64,000 nucleotides of DNA from Deinococcus cellulosilyticus NBRC 106333 = KACC 11606 (GCF_007990775.1 NZ_BJXB01000030.1:1-64000), one strand, 5' to 3'. Positions 42,780 to 52,656 are shown, counted from the stretch's first letter. Notes: a model not told the origin generated them from the letters alone. Program-made: numbers and translations.

Positions 42780-43850
42780 TCAATGGTGGTGATGGTGGTG
42801 GCCTTCTCCCTCTTTCGGAGCAGGCAGGCGGTCGTAATGGTAGGCCATGCAGGCAATGAAGGTGGCCAGAGGCACTGCCAGGATCAGGCCAATGGACCCC
42901 ACCATGCTCTGCACAATGGCACTGGCGACCACTTCCATGTTCATTGCCCCTTTCAGGGTGGTGTTACCAGCCTGGAAAAGCACAAAGAGGGACAGGCTGC
43001 TTCCTGCGTAAGCCAGAACCAGGGTGTTCACCAGGCTGCCAATGTGGTCCATTCCGACCCGCATGCTGGCCCGGAACAGGTCCTGCCAGGTGGGCTTCGG
43101 ATGGTTGTGTCCGTGGTGCTGGTGGGCGAGCTCACGCACCACTGCCACCTGCGGAATGGTCGAATCCACCAGTGCTCCCAGAGCCCCGATGATCATGCCA
43201 CCCAGCAAAAGCCCTCTCAGGTCGGTGATGCCCATCTGCTTCAGAAACATGGTCTCTTCATCCATCAGGCCTGTGAGGTGGGTGAAGTGCATGGAGACAG
43301 CAGCAAGGCCCACCGTGACGGCAGCGGTCAGGATGGTGGCAATCAGGGCAGCAGTGGTGGTCCAGTTCAGGCCGTGCACGAAGTACACGCTGAAGAGCAG
43401 AATGCCAGTGCTGCCCAGCAGGGCAACCACGGCAGGGTTCCATCCAGCCAGGATCAGGGGAATGACCATCAGAAGAATCACCCCCACCGACAGAAACATG
43501 CCGATCACAGCCCGGATGCCCTTGCCTTTTCCCACCACCCCTGCAACCAGCACGAAAATCAGGGTGAGGGCCAGCAGGTAAGGCCAGCGCACAAAATCCG
43601 CAAGGTAGTAAACGGTTTTGCCTTCCGGGTCGAGGGTCTGGTACACCTGCACCAGATCTCCAAGTTTGACGGGCACTCCGCCTTCATTGTTCAGGGAAAG
43701 AAGGTTCTGCCCCACTTTGACAGTCAGGGGGTCCAGATCGGTGATGGTGCCTTCGAGGGTCTGGGTCCCAGAGCCTGAAGAAGCCTGCGCCTGACCCACA
43801 GAAGCAAACCAGGAGATCAGGCAAAAGAAAAGGATCAGCAGCTTGCGCAT
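42780..43850 (-). CDS. YibE/F family membrane protein with native C-terminal His6
   Basis: The 356-residue protein has a signal-like N-terminus, a short extracytoplasmic beta domain (about 30-85) and about seven membrane helices with the family blocks GIRAVIGMFLSVGVILL, LMDEETMFLKQMGITDLRGLLLGG and SMRVGMDHIGSLVNTLVLAYAG (here within residues about 258-282). The role of YibE/F proteins is not established; transport is assumed. The C-terminus ends in six consecutive His after GEG, and a His-rich loop HQHHGHNH lies near residue 245, which suggests metal binding. The start is leaderless-type. Confidence 0.87.
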   Translation of the reverse strand: MRKLLILFFCLISWFASVGQAQASSGSGTQTLEGTITDLDPLTVKVGQNLLSLNNEGGVPVKLGDLVQVYQTLDPEGKTVYYLADFVRWPYLLALTLIFVLVAGVVGKGKGIRAVIGMFLSVGVILLMVIPLILAGWNPAVVALLGSTGILLFSVYFVHGLNWTTTAALIATILTAAVTVGLAAVSMHFTHLTGLMDEETMFLKQMGITDLRGLLLGGMIIGALGALVDSTIPQVAVVRELAHQHHGHNHPKPTWQDLFRASMRVGMDHIGSLVNTLVLAYAGSSLSLFVLFQAGNTTLKGAMNMEVVASAIVQSMVGSIGLILAVPLATFIACMAYHYDRLPAPKEGEGHHHHHH

Positions 43851-43856
43851 GCAGCA

Positions 43857-43862
43857 AGACTA
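43857..43862 (-). promoter_or_regulatory. Leaderless -10 element, YibE/F gene
   Basis: TAGTCT (minus) ends 6 nt before the ATG at 43850. Confidence 0.5.
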
Positions 43863-43896
43863 GCAGACCCACATGAAAAGTTCCTGCCAGATTGAA

Positions 43897-44298
43897 TTAT
43901 CGGGTCCTCAACCACAGCACGAAATACGCAATCAGGTAGATGGTGGTGCTGCCCATGATCAGTGTTGCAAGGTCAGGCTGGGGCAGAGAGGGTTCAATCC
44001 CGGACATCAGCATGTAGGCCAGTCCGCCACCAATCAGCACGGTAAAGGTGATCCGGATGGCCTCAGCGTTGCGCAGGCGCACCATCTCATCCAGCATGCT
44101 CTGGTATTTTTCCATGTAGTAAATCACTGCCCCTGCATAAACCACAATCAGCACCAGCAGCAAGTTGCGCAGGGTGGGGTCATTCGACCTCTCAACGAAC
44201 ACCGAAAGAATGCCAATCACAAAAGAGCCCAATATGACTCCCAGTGCACCCCACATGGAAAAATTTTTAACTCTGTATTCTCTGGATTGTTGTTTCAT
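43897..44298 (-). CDS. Small four-helix membrane protein
   Basis: The 133-residue product has four predicted membrane helices (about 16-35, 44-62, 85-105 and 112-130). A charged linker ERSNDPTLRN lies between the first two and EKYQSMLDEMVRLRNAEAIR between the second and third. No family is recognised. GGGAGGTTCCTGCC precedes the ATG at 44298. The longer frame to 44376 is rejected. It lies upstream of the YibE/F gene on the same strand. Confidence 0.72.
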   Translation of the reverse strand: MKQQSREYRVKNFSMWGALGVILGSFVIGILSVFVERSNDPTLRNLLLVLIVVYAGAVIYYMEKYQSMLDEMVRLRNAEAIRITFTVLIGGGLAYMLMSGIEPSLPQPDLATLIMGSTTIYLIAYFVLWLRTR

Positions 44299-44465
44299 GG
44301 CAGGAACCTCCCAGACGGTCATCCAGGCAGACATTGCCGCCTGAATGATGGGCCTGATGTCTCCCAAGGATAGCAAGTTTGGGGCCTCATCTGCACAGGT
44401 GAATCAACCTGATGTCTGAATCAGGTGCAAAACCAGAAATTCTGGTTTTGGGGGGTTCTTCTCCT

Positions 44466-44471
44466 TATCAT
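44466..44471 (+). promoter_or_regulatory. Leaderless -10 element, serine hydrolase-like gene
   Basis: TATCAT ends 6 nt before the ATG at 44478. A hairpin (about 44429-44446) lies just upstream. Confidence 0.5.
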
Positions 44472-44477
44472 CAATGG

Positions 44478-45482
44478 ATGGTCAAAACATCCCAATTGAA
44501 ATTGCTGATTGCTGTCCTGTTTTTGTTGCCTTTCGCACTGCTCTTGATGCTGCTCTGGCTGAGCCAGCCTGGACATTTGCCTGTGACCCTGGGGGGAATT
44601 CCCGCAGATGCTGCTGAACAGCATCCCATTGCAGCAAGCCCGGACACCCCCTGGCCCAGAGCCACACTTCTGCTTCCACTCCCACAGGTGGGCGGACAGG
44701 AATTGACCCTTCCAGAAGGCACAGAGGGCCTGGTGGTGATCAGAGATGGAAAAATCATTCATGAGACTTTCAAGATGGGCAAACGTCCAGAATCAACAAA
44801 CCAGTACAGCATCAGCAGTTCGGTGTTGACCCTGCTGCTGGGCATTGCCTCCCATGAAAAGCAGATGGACCTTGACCATCCCCTCCAGACTTATGTGCCA
44901 GAAGCAGAGCCTCAGACCACCCTCTGGCAGGTGCTGGAGCGCAGTTCGCGAAGCCACATGCCTTCTGCAGACGACCAGAAACAATACAGCGACATGCTTT
45001 TGCTGGCCCGGGCACTGGAAGCCGCCACCAAAACCCCCCTGAACGTCTACACTTCAGCACACCTGTGGAAACCCATTGAAGCACAGAACGAAGCTTACTG
45101 GGGCATTCCGAAAACACCCCAGGCGTCCCGAAAAGTTTTGCAATCTTTCCAGGCTTCCCTGCCTGATGTGGCCCGCCTGGGGCAACTGGTTCTGAATGGA
45201 GGTACGTGGAAGGAGACCAGACTTCTGGAACAGGCCTTTCTGGACAGGGTGCTGCCCTCTGCGCAAAACGGCTGGAAAGGCATTCACTTTGGCACCTTCA
45301 ATGTGGAGCAGGCCAGGGGCATCACCTTTCAGGGTCTGGGGGAACCCCAGGGGTTCTCTTTTCCACAACTCCATGTGCTGCCTGACCAGCAGGGTGTGAT
45401 GGTCTACAGTGCACCCATAGGGTCTGATTTCCCCGCTCAGTTCCTGTTGCGCAAGATGTTTGCAGTTCCTCTTGCGAATTGA
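44478..45482 (+). CDS. Membrane-anchored beta-lactamase-like protein lacking the catalytic Lys
   Basis: The 334-residue product has an N-terminal anchor (about 8-28) and a class C beta-lactamase/6-aminohexanoate hydrolase-like domain from about 84: LVVIRDGKIIHE, then NQYSISSSVLTLLLGIAS where family members have SxxK. Here the motif is S111-I-S-S114, so the general base Lys is missing. QYSDMLLLARALE fits the Y-x-N/S motif. It is probably not a standard serine hydrolase. I prefer the ATG at 44478 (leaderless, giving an anchor) to 44412. Confidence 0.72.
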   Translation: MVKTSQLKLLIAVLFLLPFALLLMLLWLSQPGHLPVTLGGIPADAAEQHPIAASPDTPWPRATLLLPLPQVGGQELTLPEGTEGLVVIRDGKIIHETFKMGKRPESTNQYSISSSVLTLLLGIASHEKQMDLDHPLQTYVPEAEPQTTLWQVLERSSRSHMPSADDQKQYSDMLLLARALEAATKTPLNVYTSAHLWKPIEAQNEAYWGIPKTPQASRKVLQSFQASLPDVARLGQLVLNGGTWKETRLLEQAFLDRVLPSAQNGWKGIHFGTFNVEQARGITFQGLGEPQGFSFPQLHVLPDQQGVMVYSAPIGSDFPAQFLLRKMFAVPLAN

Positions 45483-45489
45483 AACCATG

Positions 45490-45520
45490 AAAAACAGGAG
45501 AGGCATTGATCCTCTCCTGT
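45490..45520 (-). terminator. Intrinsic terminator of glmS
   Basis: The 10-bp stem ACAGGAGAGG / CCTCTCCTGT with a 7-nt loop is followed on the minus strand by TTTTTC. It sits between the convergent serine hydrolase-like gene and glmS. Confidence 0.85.
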
Positions 45521-45533
45521 CTGGTTCTGGCTT

Positions 45534-47354
<1,821 letters not shown>

Positions 47355-47597
47355 AATTTTTCTCCTGACAAAAGGCTGTCTCTGTCCAAGCAGAAACACA
47401 GAAATGAAGTCTGGTTGTGGGATCTCAGCAGACCATGAAGCCATCAGAGCAAAGAAAGCAGAGCAGCACATGGGTCCATCCGACAAATGCTGCAACGCAA
47501 AACAGAAGTCGCGTGCTACAGGTCGGACCTGAACAGCAAGTTCAGACCGCTGAAATTGGATTGTTCATCACAGGCTGGATGGGCCTTGTTTTTGGTG

Positions 47598-47755
47598 TCC
47601 TGTCCGGGGTTATGCCCACGTTACCGTGGGGTTTATCACTGGACTTGGCTGCTGTTCGCAGCCTGGGGAGGGTGGGACCGTCACCCTGGAGGCATCCGCA
47701 GATGTGTTCGCTGACCTCCACCTCGTATTCCTGATCAAGTCAGGACCTTGCGCTT
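47598..47755 (-). ncRNA. glmS ribozyme (glucosamine-6-phosphate riboswitch)
   Basis: On the minus strand, cleavage is expected before G47753 (GGGAA|GCGCAAGG). P2 is UCCUGA/UCAGGA (47745-47740 with 47734-47729), followed by ACGAGG. GGAGG/CCUCC (47719-47715 with 47692-47688) encloses AGCGAACACAUCUGCGGAUG, the counterpart of the core AUCGAGACAUCGGCGGGUG. The pseudoknot pair CGCC/GGCG is changed to CGCA/UGCG (47752-47749 with 47700-47697). P4 GUCC/GGAC (47644-47641 with 47605-47602) encloses P4.1 CCCACG-GUAA-CGUGGG (47630-47615). It lies 243 nt upstream of glmS. GlcN6P-induced self-cleavage would lower glmS expression. Confidence 0.9.
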
Positions 47756-47799
47756 CCCATGCTCCAAGTTGTGTCTTCCAGGGACCTCCTTTCGATCAG

Positions 47800-47805
47800 A
47801 CTATA
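47800..47805 (-). promoter_or_regulatory. Probable -10 of the glmS transcript
   Basis: TATAGT on the minus strand lies about 47 nt upstream of the ribozyme cleavage site. No clear -35 is seen. It leaves a short leader before the ribozyme. Confidence 0.45.
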
Positions 47806-47866
47806 GCATACACATCTTGCTGATGATGTGTAGTGATGAGGACATTTTCTGAAGGGCTTCAGAGCC

Positions 47867-48034
47867 ATCAGCCATCAGGGTTCAGCCATCAGCAAAAGAT
47901 TTCGTTCGCTTTTGCCCTGTTGAGGAAGCTTTGCTGAAGAACTTGAGGCATGGCAAAGCAGCATTTCTGGTCCACCCCTCCAGCAGGTCAAGATGTTTTT
48001 GCTGATGGCTGACGGCTCACCGCTGGCCGCTCCT
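47867..48034. repeat. Heptamer-arm inverted element 7 (TCAGCNN type)
   Basis: The left arm (47867-47893) reads ATCAGCC, ATCAGGG, TTCAGCC, ATCAGCA. The right arm (47999-48034), on the other strand, reads ATCAGCA, GTCAGCC, GTGAGCC, GCCAGCG from the inside out. GCTTTGC/GCAAAGC (47928-47958) forms a stem inside. It separates the glmS promoter region from the fmdB-like gene. Confidence 0.75.
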
Positions 48035-48212
48035 TCCACCTGCCCAGACAGGTACAGCAGCACAGGTTACGGTGAGAGGGACATGGTGAAAACGTCATGG
48101 GTAATTTCATCAAGCTTCTGTTACCATATTTTGTGGCTTTCCGGTGCCTTGCAGAAATTGCCTCTGCAGGACCATCGGAAAACAGAAATTCAACACCAGG
48201 GAGGTGGCGGTC

Positions 48213-48413
48213 ATGCCCACATACCAGTACAAGAACCTGAACACCGGCGAAGTCTTCGAAGTCACCCAGCGCATCACAGAAGCAGCCTGGACCGTGCACC
48301 CCGAATCCGGGGAACCTGTCAAACGCCTGATCAGCAAACCAGGCATTGCCTTCAAAGGCTCCGGCTTCTACGTCACCGACAGCCGTCCCAGCAGCAGCAG
48401 CTCGGAGGGGTAA
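48213..48413 (+). CDS. FmdB-family protein without zinc cysteines
   Basis: The 66-residue product matches FmdB-type regulatory ribbons: MPTYQYKNLNTGEVFEV at the start, PVKRLISKPGIAFKGSGFYVTD and a Ser-rich tail. The usual four Cys of the zinc ribbon are absent; the sites are occupied by residues such as Asn, Thr, His and Ser. There is no Cys in the protein. Such metal-free variants exist in the family. The function is unknown. AGGTGG precedes the ATG, and the next gene starts immediately after the stop codon. Confidence 0.85.
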   Translation: MPTYQYKNLNTGEVFEVTQRITEAAWTVHPESGEPVKRLISKPGIAFKGSGFYVTDSRPSSSSSEG

Positions 48414-49514
48414 TTGAAACTCAACGGAATGAGGCGCATCACCGTCACTGTGGCCGCACTGGTCGCCGTGAGCCTGGCAGGTTTCTGGGTTGGGCGGTTC
48501 CAGGCTGCCAGTCCCCTGGTCACCAGCGATGAAATCAACACGGTGGAGGTCACCAACAAAAACCTCAAGGCACTGGTGCGGGTCATTGCGCGCATTCCCA
48601 AATCCCAGCTGCAGCCCGGCGAATCTCCCGAGGAGATTGGCAGCGGTTTCTTCTACAAATCCAACCGCATCATCACCAACTACCATGTGGTGCAGTACGC
48701 CGAGAGCATCCAGGTGGAGCTCGCCGACGGGCGCATCGTCACGGCCAAACTGGATGGGATTGACCCCGGAATTGACATTGCCATCCTGGCGGTTTCAGGG
48801 GTGCAGGCTCCGGCCACCGTGCGCTTTGGGACCAGCAAGAACCTGATCATCGGGCAGAAACTGATCATCTTCGGTTCGCCTTTCGGGGTGAAGCGCTTTG
48901 TGAGCACCGGAGAACTTGCAGCCGTGGAACGCACTGCCCCACCTGCGGATGACATCGGTCAGGAGGTCCCCAACATGCTGATGACCACCGCATTCCTGCA
49001 AAGGGGCAACAGTGGAGGTCCCATCATGAACTCCAGAGGGGTCGTTGTCGGGGTTGCCGATGCCATGATGGCCTCCAACACCTTCGCAGCAGATGGCTCG
49101 ATTGGTCTCGCAATTCCCATTGATCTGGTCAAGGAATCCATTCAGGACCTGGAGCAGATCGGCATCTCCCAGCGTGGCTCTCTGGGCATCACCATGAGCA
49201 ACCTGGGAGACCTGGAGCCCATCATCCGCAAACAGGCAGGCATCACCACCACTGATGGTGCCGTGGTTGAAGAAGTCCCCGCAGGCTCACTGGGACAGCG
49301 TGCAGGTCTCAGAGGAGCCATCCGCGACAACAACCGCGCCCTGGTCTCCCTCGGAGATGTGATTGTTGCCATCGACAACCAGCGGGTCCGGGACCAGTAC
49401 GACGTGGTGCGTCTGGTGGCCGCCAAACGCCCCGGTCAGAAGCTGACCATCAAGGTGTGGCGCAACAAGAAGGAAGTCAACCTGACTGCAACTGTGGTCA
49501 AGCGGCAGCGTTGA
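48414..49514 (+). CDS. HtrA/DegP-like S1C serine protease
   Basis: The protein (366 residues) has an N-terminal anchor or signal (TVAALVAVSLAGFWVG) and a trypsin-like domain with His in NYHVV, Asp in GIDIAIL and nucleophile Ser in RGNSGGP. A C-terminal PDZ domain (about 262-360) carries LGQRAGL and LGDVIVAIDNQRV. It should degrade or refold damaged envelope proteins. The TTG at 48414 directly follows the fmdB stop codon with GGAGGGG at good distance. The ATG at 48429 (15 bases on) is an alternative without a ribosome site. The two genes form an operon. Confidence 0.9.
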   Translation: MKLNGMRRITVTVAALVAVSLAGFWVGRFQAASPLVTSDEINTVEVTNKNLKALVRVIARIPKSQLQPGESPEEIGSGFFYKSNRIITNYHVVQYAESIQVELADGRIVTAKLDGIDPGIDIAILAVSGVQAPATVRFGTSKNLIIGQKLIIFGSPFGVKRFVSTGELAAVERTAPPADDIGQEVPNMLMTTAFLQRGNSGGPIMNSRGVVVGVADAMMASNTFAADGSIGLAIPIDLVKESIQDLEQIGISQRGSLGITMSNLGDLEPIIRKQAGITTTDGAVVEEVPAGSLGQRAGLRGAIRDNNRALVSLGDVIVAIDNQRVRDQYDVVRLVAAKRPGQKLTIKVWRNKKEVNLTATVVKRQR

Positions 49515-49526
49515 TCCCACTTCAGA

Positions 49527-49555
49527 AGAGCAACCCTGAGCTTTGATCAGGGTTG
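49527..49555. terminator. Terminator-like hairpin after the HtrA-like gene
   Basis: GCAACCCTGA and its complement form a stem with a 6-7 nt loop between convergent genes. There is no T tract on either side, so its strength is doubtful. Confidence 0.45.
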
Positions 49556-49560
49556 CAGAC

Positions 49561-49809
49561 TCAATCATGTACAGGGGCTGCAGCCTGCGAGGGCCGGATA
49601 AGTCCCCACAGGGAGACCAGGGCCCACACCCCTTCGAGCAACACAAAGCCCCATTCACGCATGATCAGGGCGTCAATAGCCAGAACACCTGAACCCACGA
49701 AGTTGAGCGTCAGGTAGGTTCGGGAGGTGGGTTTCATTTTCTTGACCTGCACCAGGATGAAGGCACTGAGCACCATCAGGGCTCCGGCAATCTGAATGGC
49801 CTGTTCCAC
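49561..49809 (-). CDS. CBU_0592-like small membrane protein
   Basis: The 82-residue product has three hydrophobic segments (IAGALMVLSAFILVQ, LTLNFVGSGVLAIDALI, FVLLEGVWALVSLWGLI). This layout, with the final EGVWALVSLWGL, matches the CBU_0592 family of small membrane proteins of unknown role. The GTG at 49809 is chosen because AAGGAGG lies 7 nt upstream. The larger frame to 49896 starts before that site. Confidence 0.75.
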   Translation of the reverse strand: MEQAIQIAGALMVLSAFILVQVKKMKPTSRTYLTLNFVGSGVLAIDALIMREWGFVLLEGVWALVSLWGLIRPSQAAAPVHD

Positions 49810-49929
49810 GAGAACACCTCCTTGCGTCGTCTTTGCTTGCTCGGGTACGGCGCGTCTCGTCCGAACGGGTTCATCCCGCAAAGAAGAAAGTACCACGGGA
49901 AAATGAGCAATAGACGAGCGTTCCAGGGG

Positions 49930-50484
49930 TCATTCCTGAAGCCGGACCTGCAGTTCAGCCCTGATTTTTGAGGGCTCTGGGAGGTACAGAGCAACGGTGG
50001 TGCTGCTGCGTTTCATCACGCCAAAAAGGACTTCTGCCTGCACTGGCGTTTTGAGTTTCAGGGTCAGGTTGGAGAAGCCCCCAATGCAGCAGGCCAGGAC
50101 TTGCGGTTCAGGTTTTGAAGGTGAGGTCACCTGAATGTCCTCGATTTGTCCATACGGAATGCACACCTGATACGTCATGCCGTAAGGCACGTACAGTCCG
50201 TCTTCACGGAATTCCACCCCTCTGGTTTTCAACAACTGGTAATGGCCGATCATCCACAGGAAACTGTAGATGCTGATGCCTGTGAGGACCCAGGCCAGAA
50301 GATGGGCCTGAAATTTTGCCACCAGCAGCACGTGCACCAGGCCCCCTTCGATGAAGGTCAGGAAACCCAGACCTATGAGCATCCCGAGCAGGGTACCGAG
50401 GTTCTGGTGGGGAATGCCAGAGGGTTTGTCGGGACGAAAAACGCTTTTCATGATGATGAATTCTGCTTTTGCCAGTTTGAGCAT
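49930..50484 (-). CDS. Membrane protein with PH-like C-terminal domain, function unknown
   Basis: The 184-residue product has two close membrane helices (about 30-50 and 60-80) and then a soluble part with a strand-rich PH-like pattern (RGVEFREDGLYVPYGMTYQVCIPYGQIEDIQV, within about 88-120). The arrangement recalls bacterial PH-domain membrane proteins. AGGAGAAGGCATC precedes the ATG at 50484. Confidence 0.7.
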   Translation of the reverse strand: MLKLAKAEFIIMKSVFRPDKPSGIPHQNLGTLLGMLIGLGFLTFIEGGLVHVLLVAKFQAHLLAWVLTGISIYSFLWMIGHYQLLKTRGVEFREDGLYVPYGMTYQVCIPYGQIEDIQVTSPSKPEPQVLACCIGGFSNLTLKLKTPVQAEVLFGVMKRSSTTVALYLPEPSKIRAELQVRLQE

Positions 50485-50534
50485 GATGCCTTCTCCTGTG
50501 CAGTGTGAATGGGATTGGTTCATGGTAAGCAAAA

Positions 50535-50581
50535 CCTGCAGGAGCAATGTCCCGGTGTTGAAAGGACATTGCTCCTGCAGG
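50535..50581 (-). terminator. 18-bp perfect stem-loop, terminator of the IS110-like remnant
   Basis: The arms 50535-50552 and 50564-50581 are perfectly complementary over 18 bp (CCTGCAGGAGCAATGTCC) with an 11-nt loop. On the minus strand the stem is followed by TTTTGCTT. It may also be a remnant of a mobile-element end. Confidence 0.65.
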
Positions 50582-50610
50582 GTGTTGTTTAACGCGGGTC
50601 TGTGGTTTCT

Positions 50611-50948
50611 CTATGCTTTGAGTGTTTTTGCAAGTCCCATGCGGGCGATCACCTCGGCCTGCACGGGTGGGGTGTCGAACGCCGATTGCAATGGCAATGG
50701 GGGACGTTCGGTGCTCACCTGACAGCCCTGTTTCCTGAGGGTTCGGGTGCAGGTGCGCGCTTCAAAGGTGTCGGATTCGATCCACACCTCAATGTCTTCA
50801 ATGCGGGTGTATTGGCTGACCCAGGCGAGCATCCATCCGACTCCGAGTTCACTGTTCGGGAACGCTCCGAGGTGTTTCTCAGAGGTTTCGCTGAGGAGAC
50901 AGGCTAAAGACGCTCGGTTTTGCGTGCATCTATTCCCAGGATGTGCAC
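50611..50948 (-). pseudogene. IS110-like transposase N-terminal domain, frameshifted remnant
   Basis: A GTG at 50948 behind GGAGGTGAAAGAA opens VHILGIDARKTER and stops at 50904. The protein continues in another frame as SLACLLSETSEKHLGAFPN then GVGWMLAWVSQYTRIEDIEVWIES and ends at 50611. Joined, it resembles the RuvC-like start of IS110 transposases (GID, LL, FPN, LLAWL, VEVWxE). The catalytic C-terminal Serine domain is missing. A single-base frameshift and truncation suggest a dead remnant, but a sequencing error or a distinct short protein cannot be excluded. Confidence 0.45.
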
Positions 50949-51036
50949 TTCTTTCACCTCCGTACAAAGTCCATCCGTACATCGTTCATGCTGTACTTCA
51001 GGGAAAAGGGCGGGTTTCGGGTTGCGGGGACCAATG

Positions 51037-51060
51037 AAAAAGCGCCCCTTTCGGAGCGCT
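51037..51060 (-). terminator. Intrinsic terminator of pckA
   Basis: On the minus strand AGCGCTCC, GAAA loop, GGGGCGCT is followed by TTTTC. It starts 9 nt after the pckA stop codon. Confidence 0.8.
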
Positions 51061-51069
51061 GTGTCAACT

Positions 51070-52656
51070 TCAGACAAGTTCCTCGTGCACTGGCATGCAG
51101 GCTGCAACTTCTGGTGAAACGCCCGATTCGAAGCGTTTGAAGTTGTCGCGGAACATGCGGGCGAGTCTGCGGGCGGTCCGGTCGTATTCGGTTTTGTCCT
51201 GCCAGGTGTCTCTGGGATTCAGGATGTCTTTGGGCACACCAGGGACACGGGTGGGAATGGAGAGGTTGAAGAAGGGTTCGGTGACGAACTCCACATCGTC
51301 CAGATCCCCGTTCAGGGCAGCGTTGATCATGTTGCGGGTGTAGGAGATGCTCATGCGCTTGCCCTGTCCGTACTTGCCTCCGCTCCATCCGGTGTTGACC
51401 AGCCAGACCCGGGCTCCGGTTTCTTCCACACGGCGGGCCAGCAGTTCTGCGTACACACCAGGGTGACGGGGCATGAAGGGTGCACCAAAGCAGGTGGAGA
51501 AGGTGGGGACGGGCTCGGTGACGCCCTGTTCGGTTCCGGGGATCTTGGCAGTGAAGCCAGAGATGAACTGGTACATCATCTGCTCGCGGGTCAGGCGGGA
51601 GATGGGGGGCAAGACCCCATATGCATCGGCGGTCAGGAACACAATGTTCTTGGGCCTTGTGCCGCGTCCACCAGGGGCGATGTTGTCGATGTGGGTGATG
51701 GGGTAGGCACTGCGGGTGTTCTCGGTGATGGAGCCATCATCGAGGTCAAGGGTGCGATCCGGGCGCATCACCACGTTTTCCAGCACGGTGCCGTACATGC
51801 GGGTGGTCTTGAAAATGGCGGGTTCTGCAGCGGGGTTCAGGTTGATGACCTTGGCGTAGCATCCCCCTTCAAAGTTGAAAATTCCGTGGTCGGTCCATCC
51901 ATGCTCGTCGTCGCCGATCAGGGCGCGTTTGGGGTCTGCGGAGAGGGTGGTTTTGCCTGTCCCAGAGAGCCCGAAGAACAGGGCGGTGTCTCCGGCAGGT
52001 CCGATGTTGGCAGAGCAGTGCATGGGCATGACGCCGAGGTCGGGCAGTTCGAAGTTGAGCACCCCGAAGATGCCTTTTTTGTTTTCTCCGGCGTATTTGG
52101 TTCCGCCCACCAGAATCATTCGTTTCGTGAAGTTCACGATGATGAAGGTTTCGGTGCGGGTGCCATCCACTTCAGGGTTGGCTTTGAAGCCCGGGACGTT
52201 GATGACGGTGAAAGAGGGTTCGAAGTTGCGCAGTTCGGCTTTGGAGGGCCGCACGAACATGTTGCGCACGAACAGGCTGTGGTAGGCCATCTCGGTGATG
52301 AAGCGCACAGGCATGTGGTAATCAGGGTCGGTGCCTGCGAACAGGTTCTGCACGAACATTTCCTTGCCGTCCATGTGGGCGATCATTTTGTTCAGCAGGT
52401 TGTCGAAGACCTCTGCAGAGATGGGGGTGTTGAATCCGCCCCACCACACTCTGTCTCTGGTGTTGTCGTCTTCCACGATGAAGCGGTCTTTGGGGCTCCG
52501 TCCAGTGTGCGGGGTGGTTTCCACCAACAGGGGGCCACCTTCCACAATGTGGCCTTCTCCGAGACGAACCGCAGCTTCATACAATTCGGCAACACCGGGA
52601 TTCCAGTGCAGCGTGACATTTTTTGCTCCCAAGTAACTCAGGTCCTGTGTGCTCAT
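51070..52656 (-). CDS. pckA: ATP-dependent phosphoenolpyruvate carboxykinase
   Basis: The 528-residue enzyme converts oxaloacetate plus ATP to PEP, the entry step of gluconeogenesis. Signatures are the P-loop GLSGTGKTTLSADPKR (about 225-240), HTGRSPKDRFIV near 50, and NFEGGCYAKVINL and IDNIAPGGRGTRPKNIVFLT, here around 265-330. The ATG at 52656 follows ACGGAGGCTGATC. The open frame to 52734 is not family-like. With the glgC gene next door (divergent, 680 bp away), carbon storage and gluconeogenesis genes are neighbours here. Confidence 0.96.
   Translation of the reverse strand: MSTQDLSYLGAKNVTLHWNPGVAELYEAAVRLGEGHIVEGGPLLVETTPHTGRSPKDRFIVEDDNTRDRVWWGGFNTPISAEVFDNLLNKMIAHMDGKEMFVQNLFAGTDPDYHMPVRFITEMAYHSLFVRNMFVRPSKAELRNFEPSFTVINVPGFKANPEVDGTRTETFIIVNFTKRMILVGGTKYAGENKKGIFGVLNFELPDLGVMPMHCSANIGPAGDTALFFGLSGTGKTTLSADPKRALIGDDEHGWTDHGIFNFEGGCYAKVINLNPAAEPAIFKTTRMYGTVLENVVMRPDRTLDLDDGSITENTRSAYPITHIDNIAPGGRGTRPKNIVFLTADAYGVLPPISRLTREQMMYQFISGFTAKIPGTEQGVTEPVPTFSTCFGAPFMPRHPGVYAELLARRVEETGARVWLVNTGWSGGKYGQGKRMSISYTRNMINAALNGDLDDVEFVTEPFFNLSIPTRVPGVPKDILNPRDTWQDKTEYDRTARRLARMFRDNFKRFESGVSPEVAACMPVHEELV

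Noticed and set aside
47417..47734. 105-codon plus-strand frame in the glmS leader
   Set aside because: It lacks a ribosome site and lies opposite the ribozyme; the composition is not protein-like.
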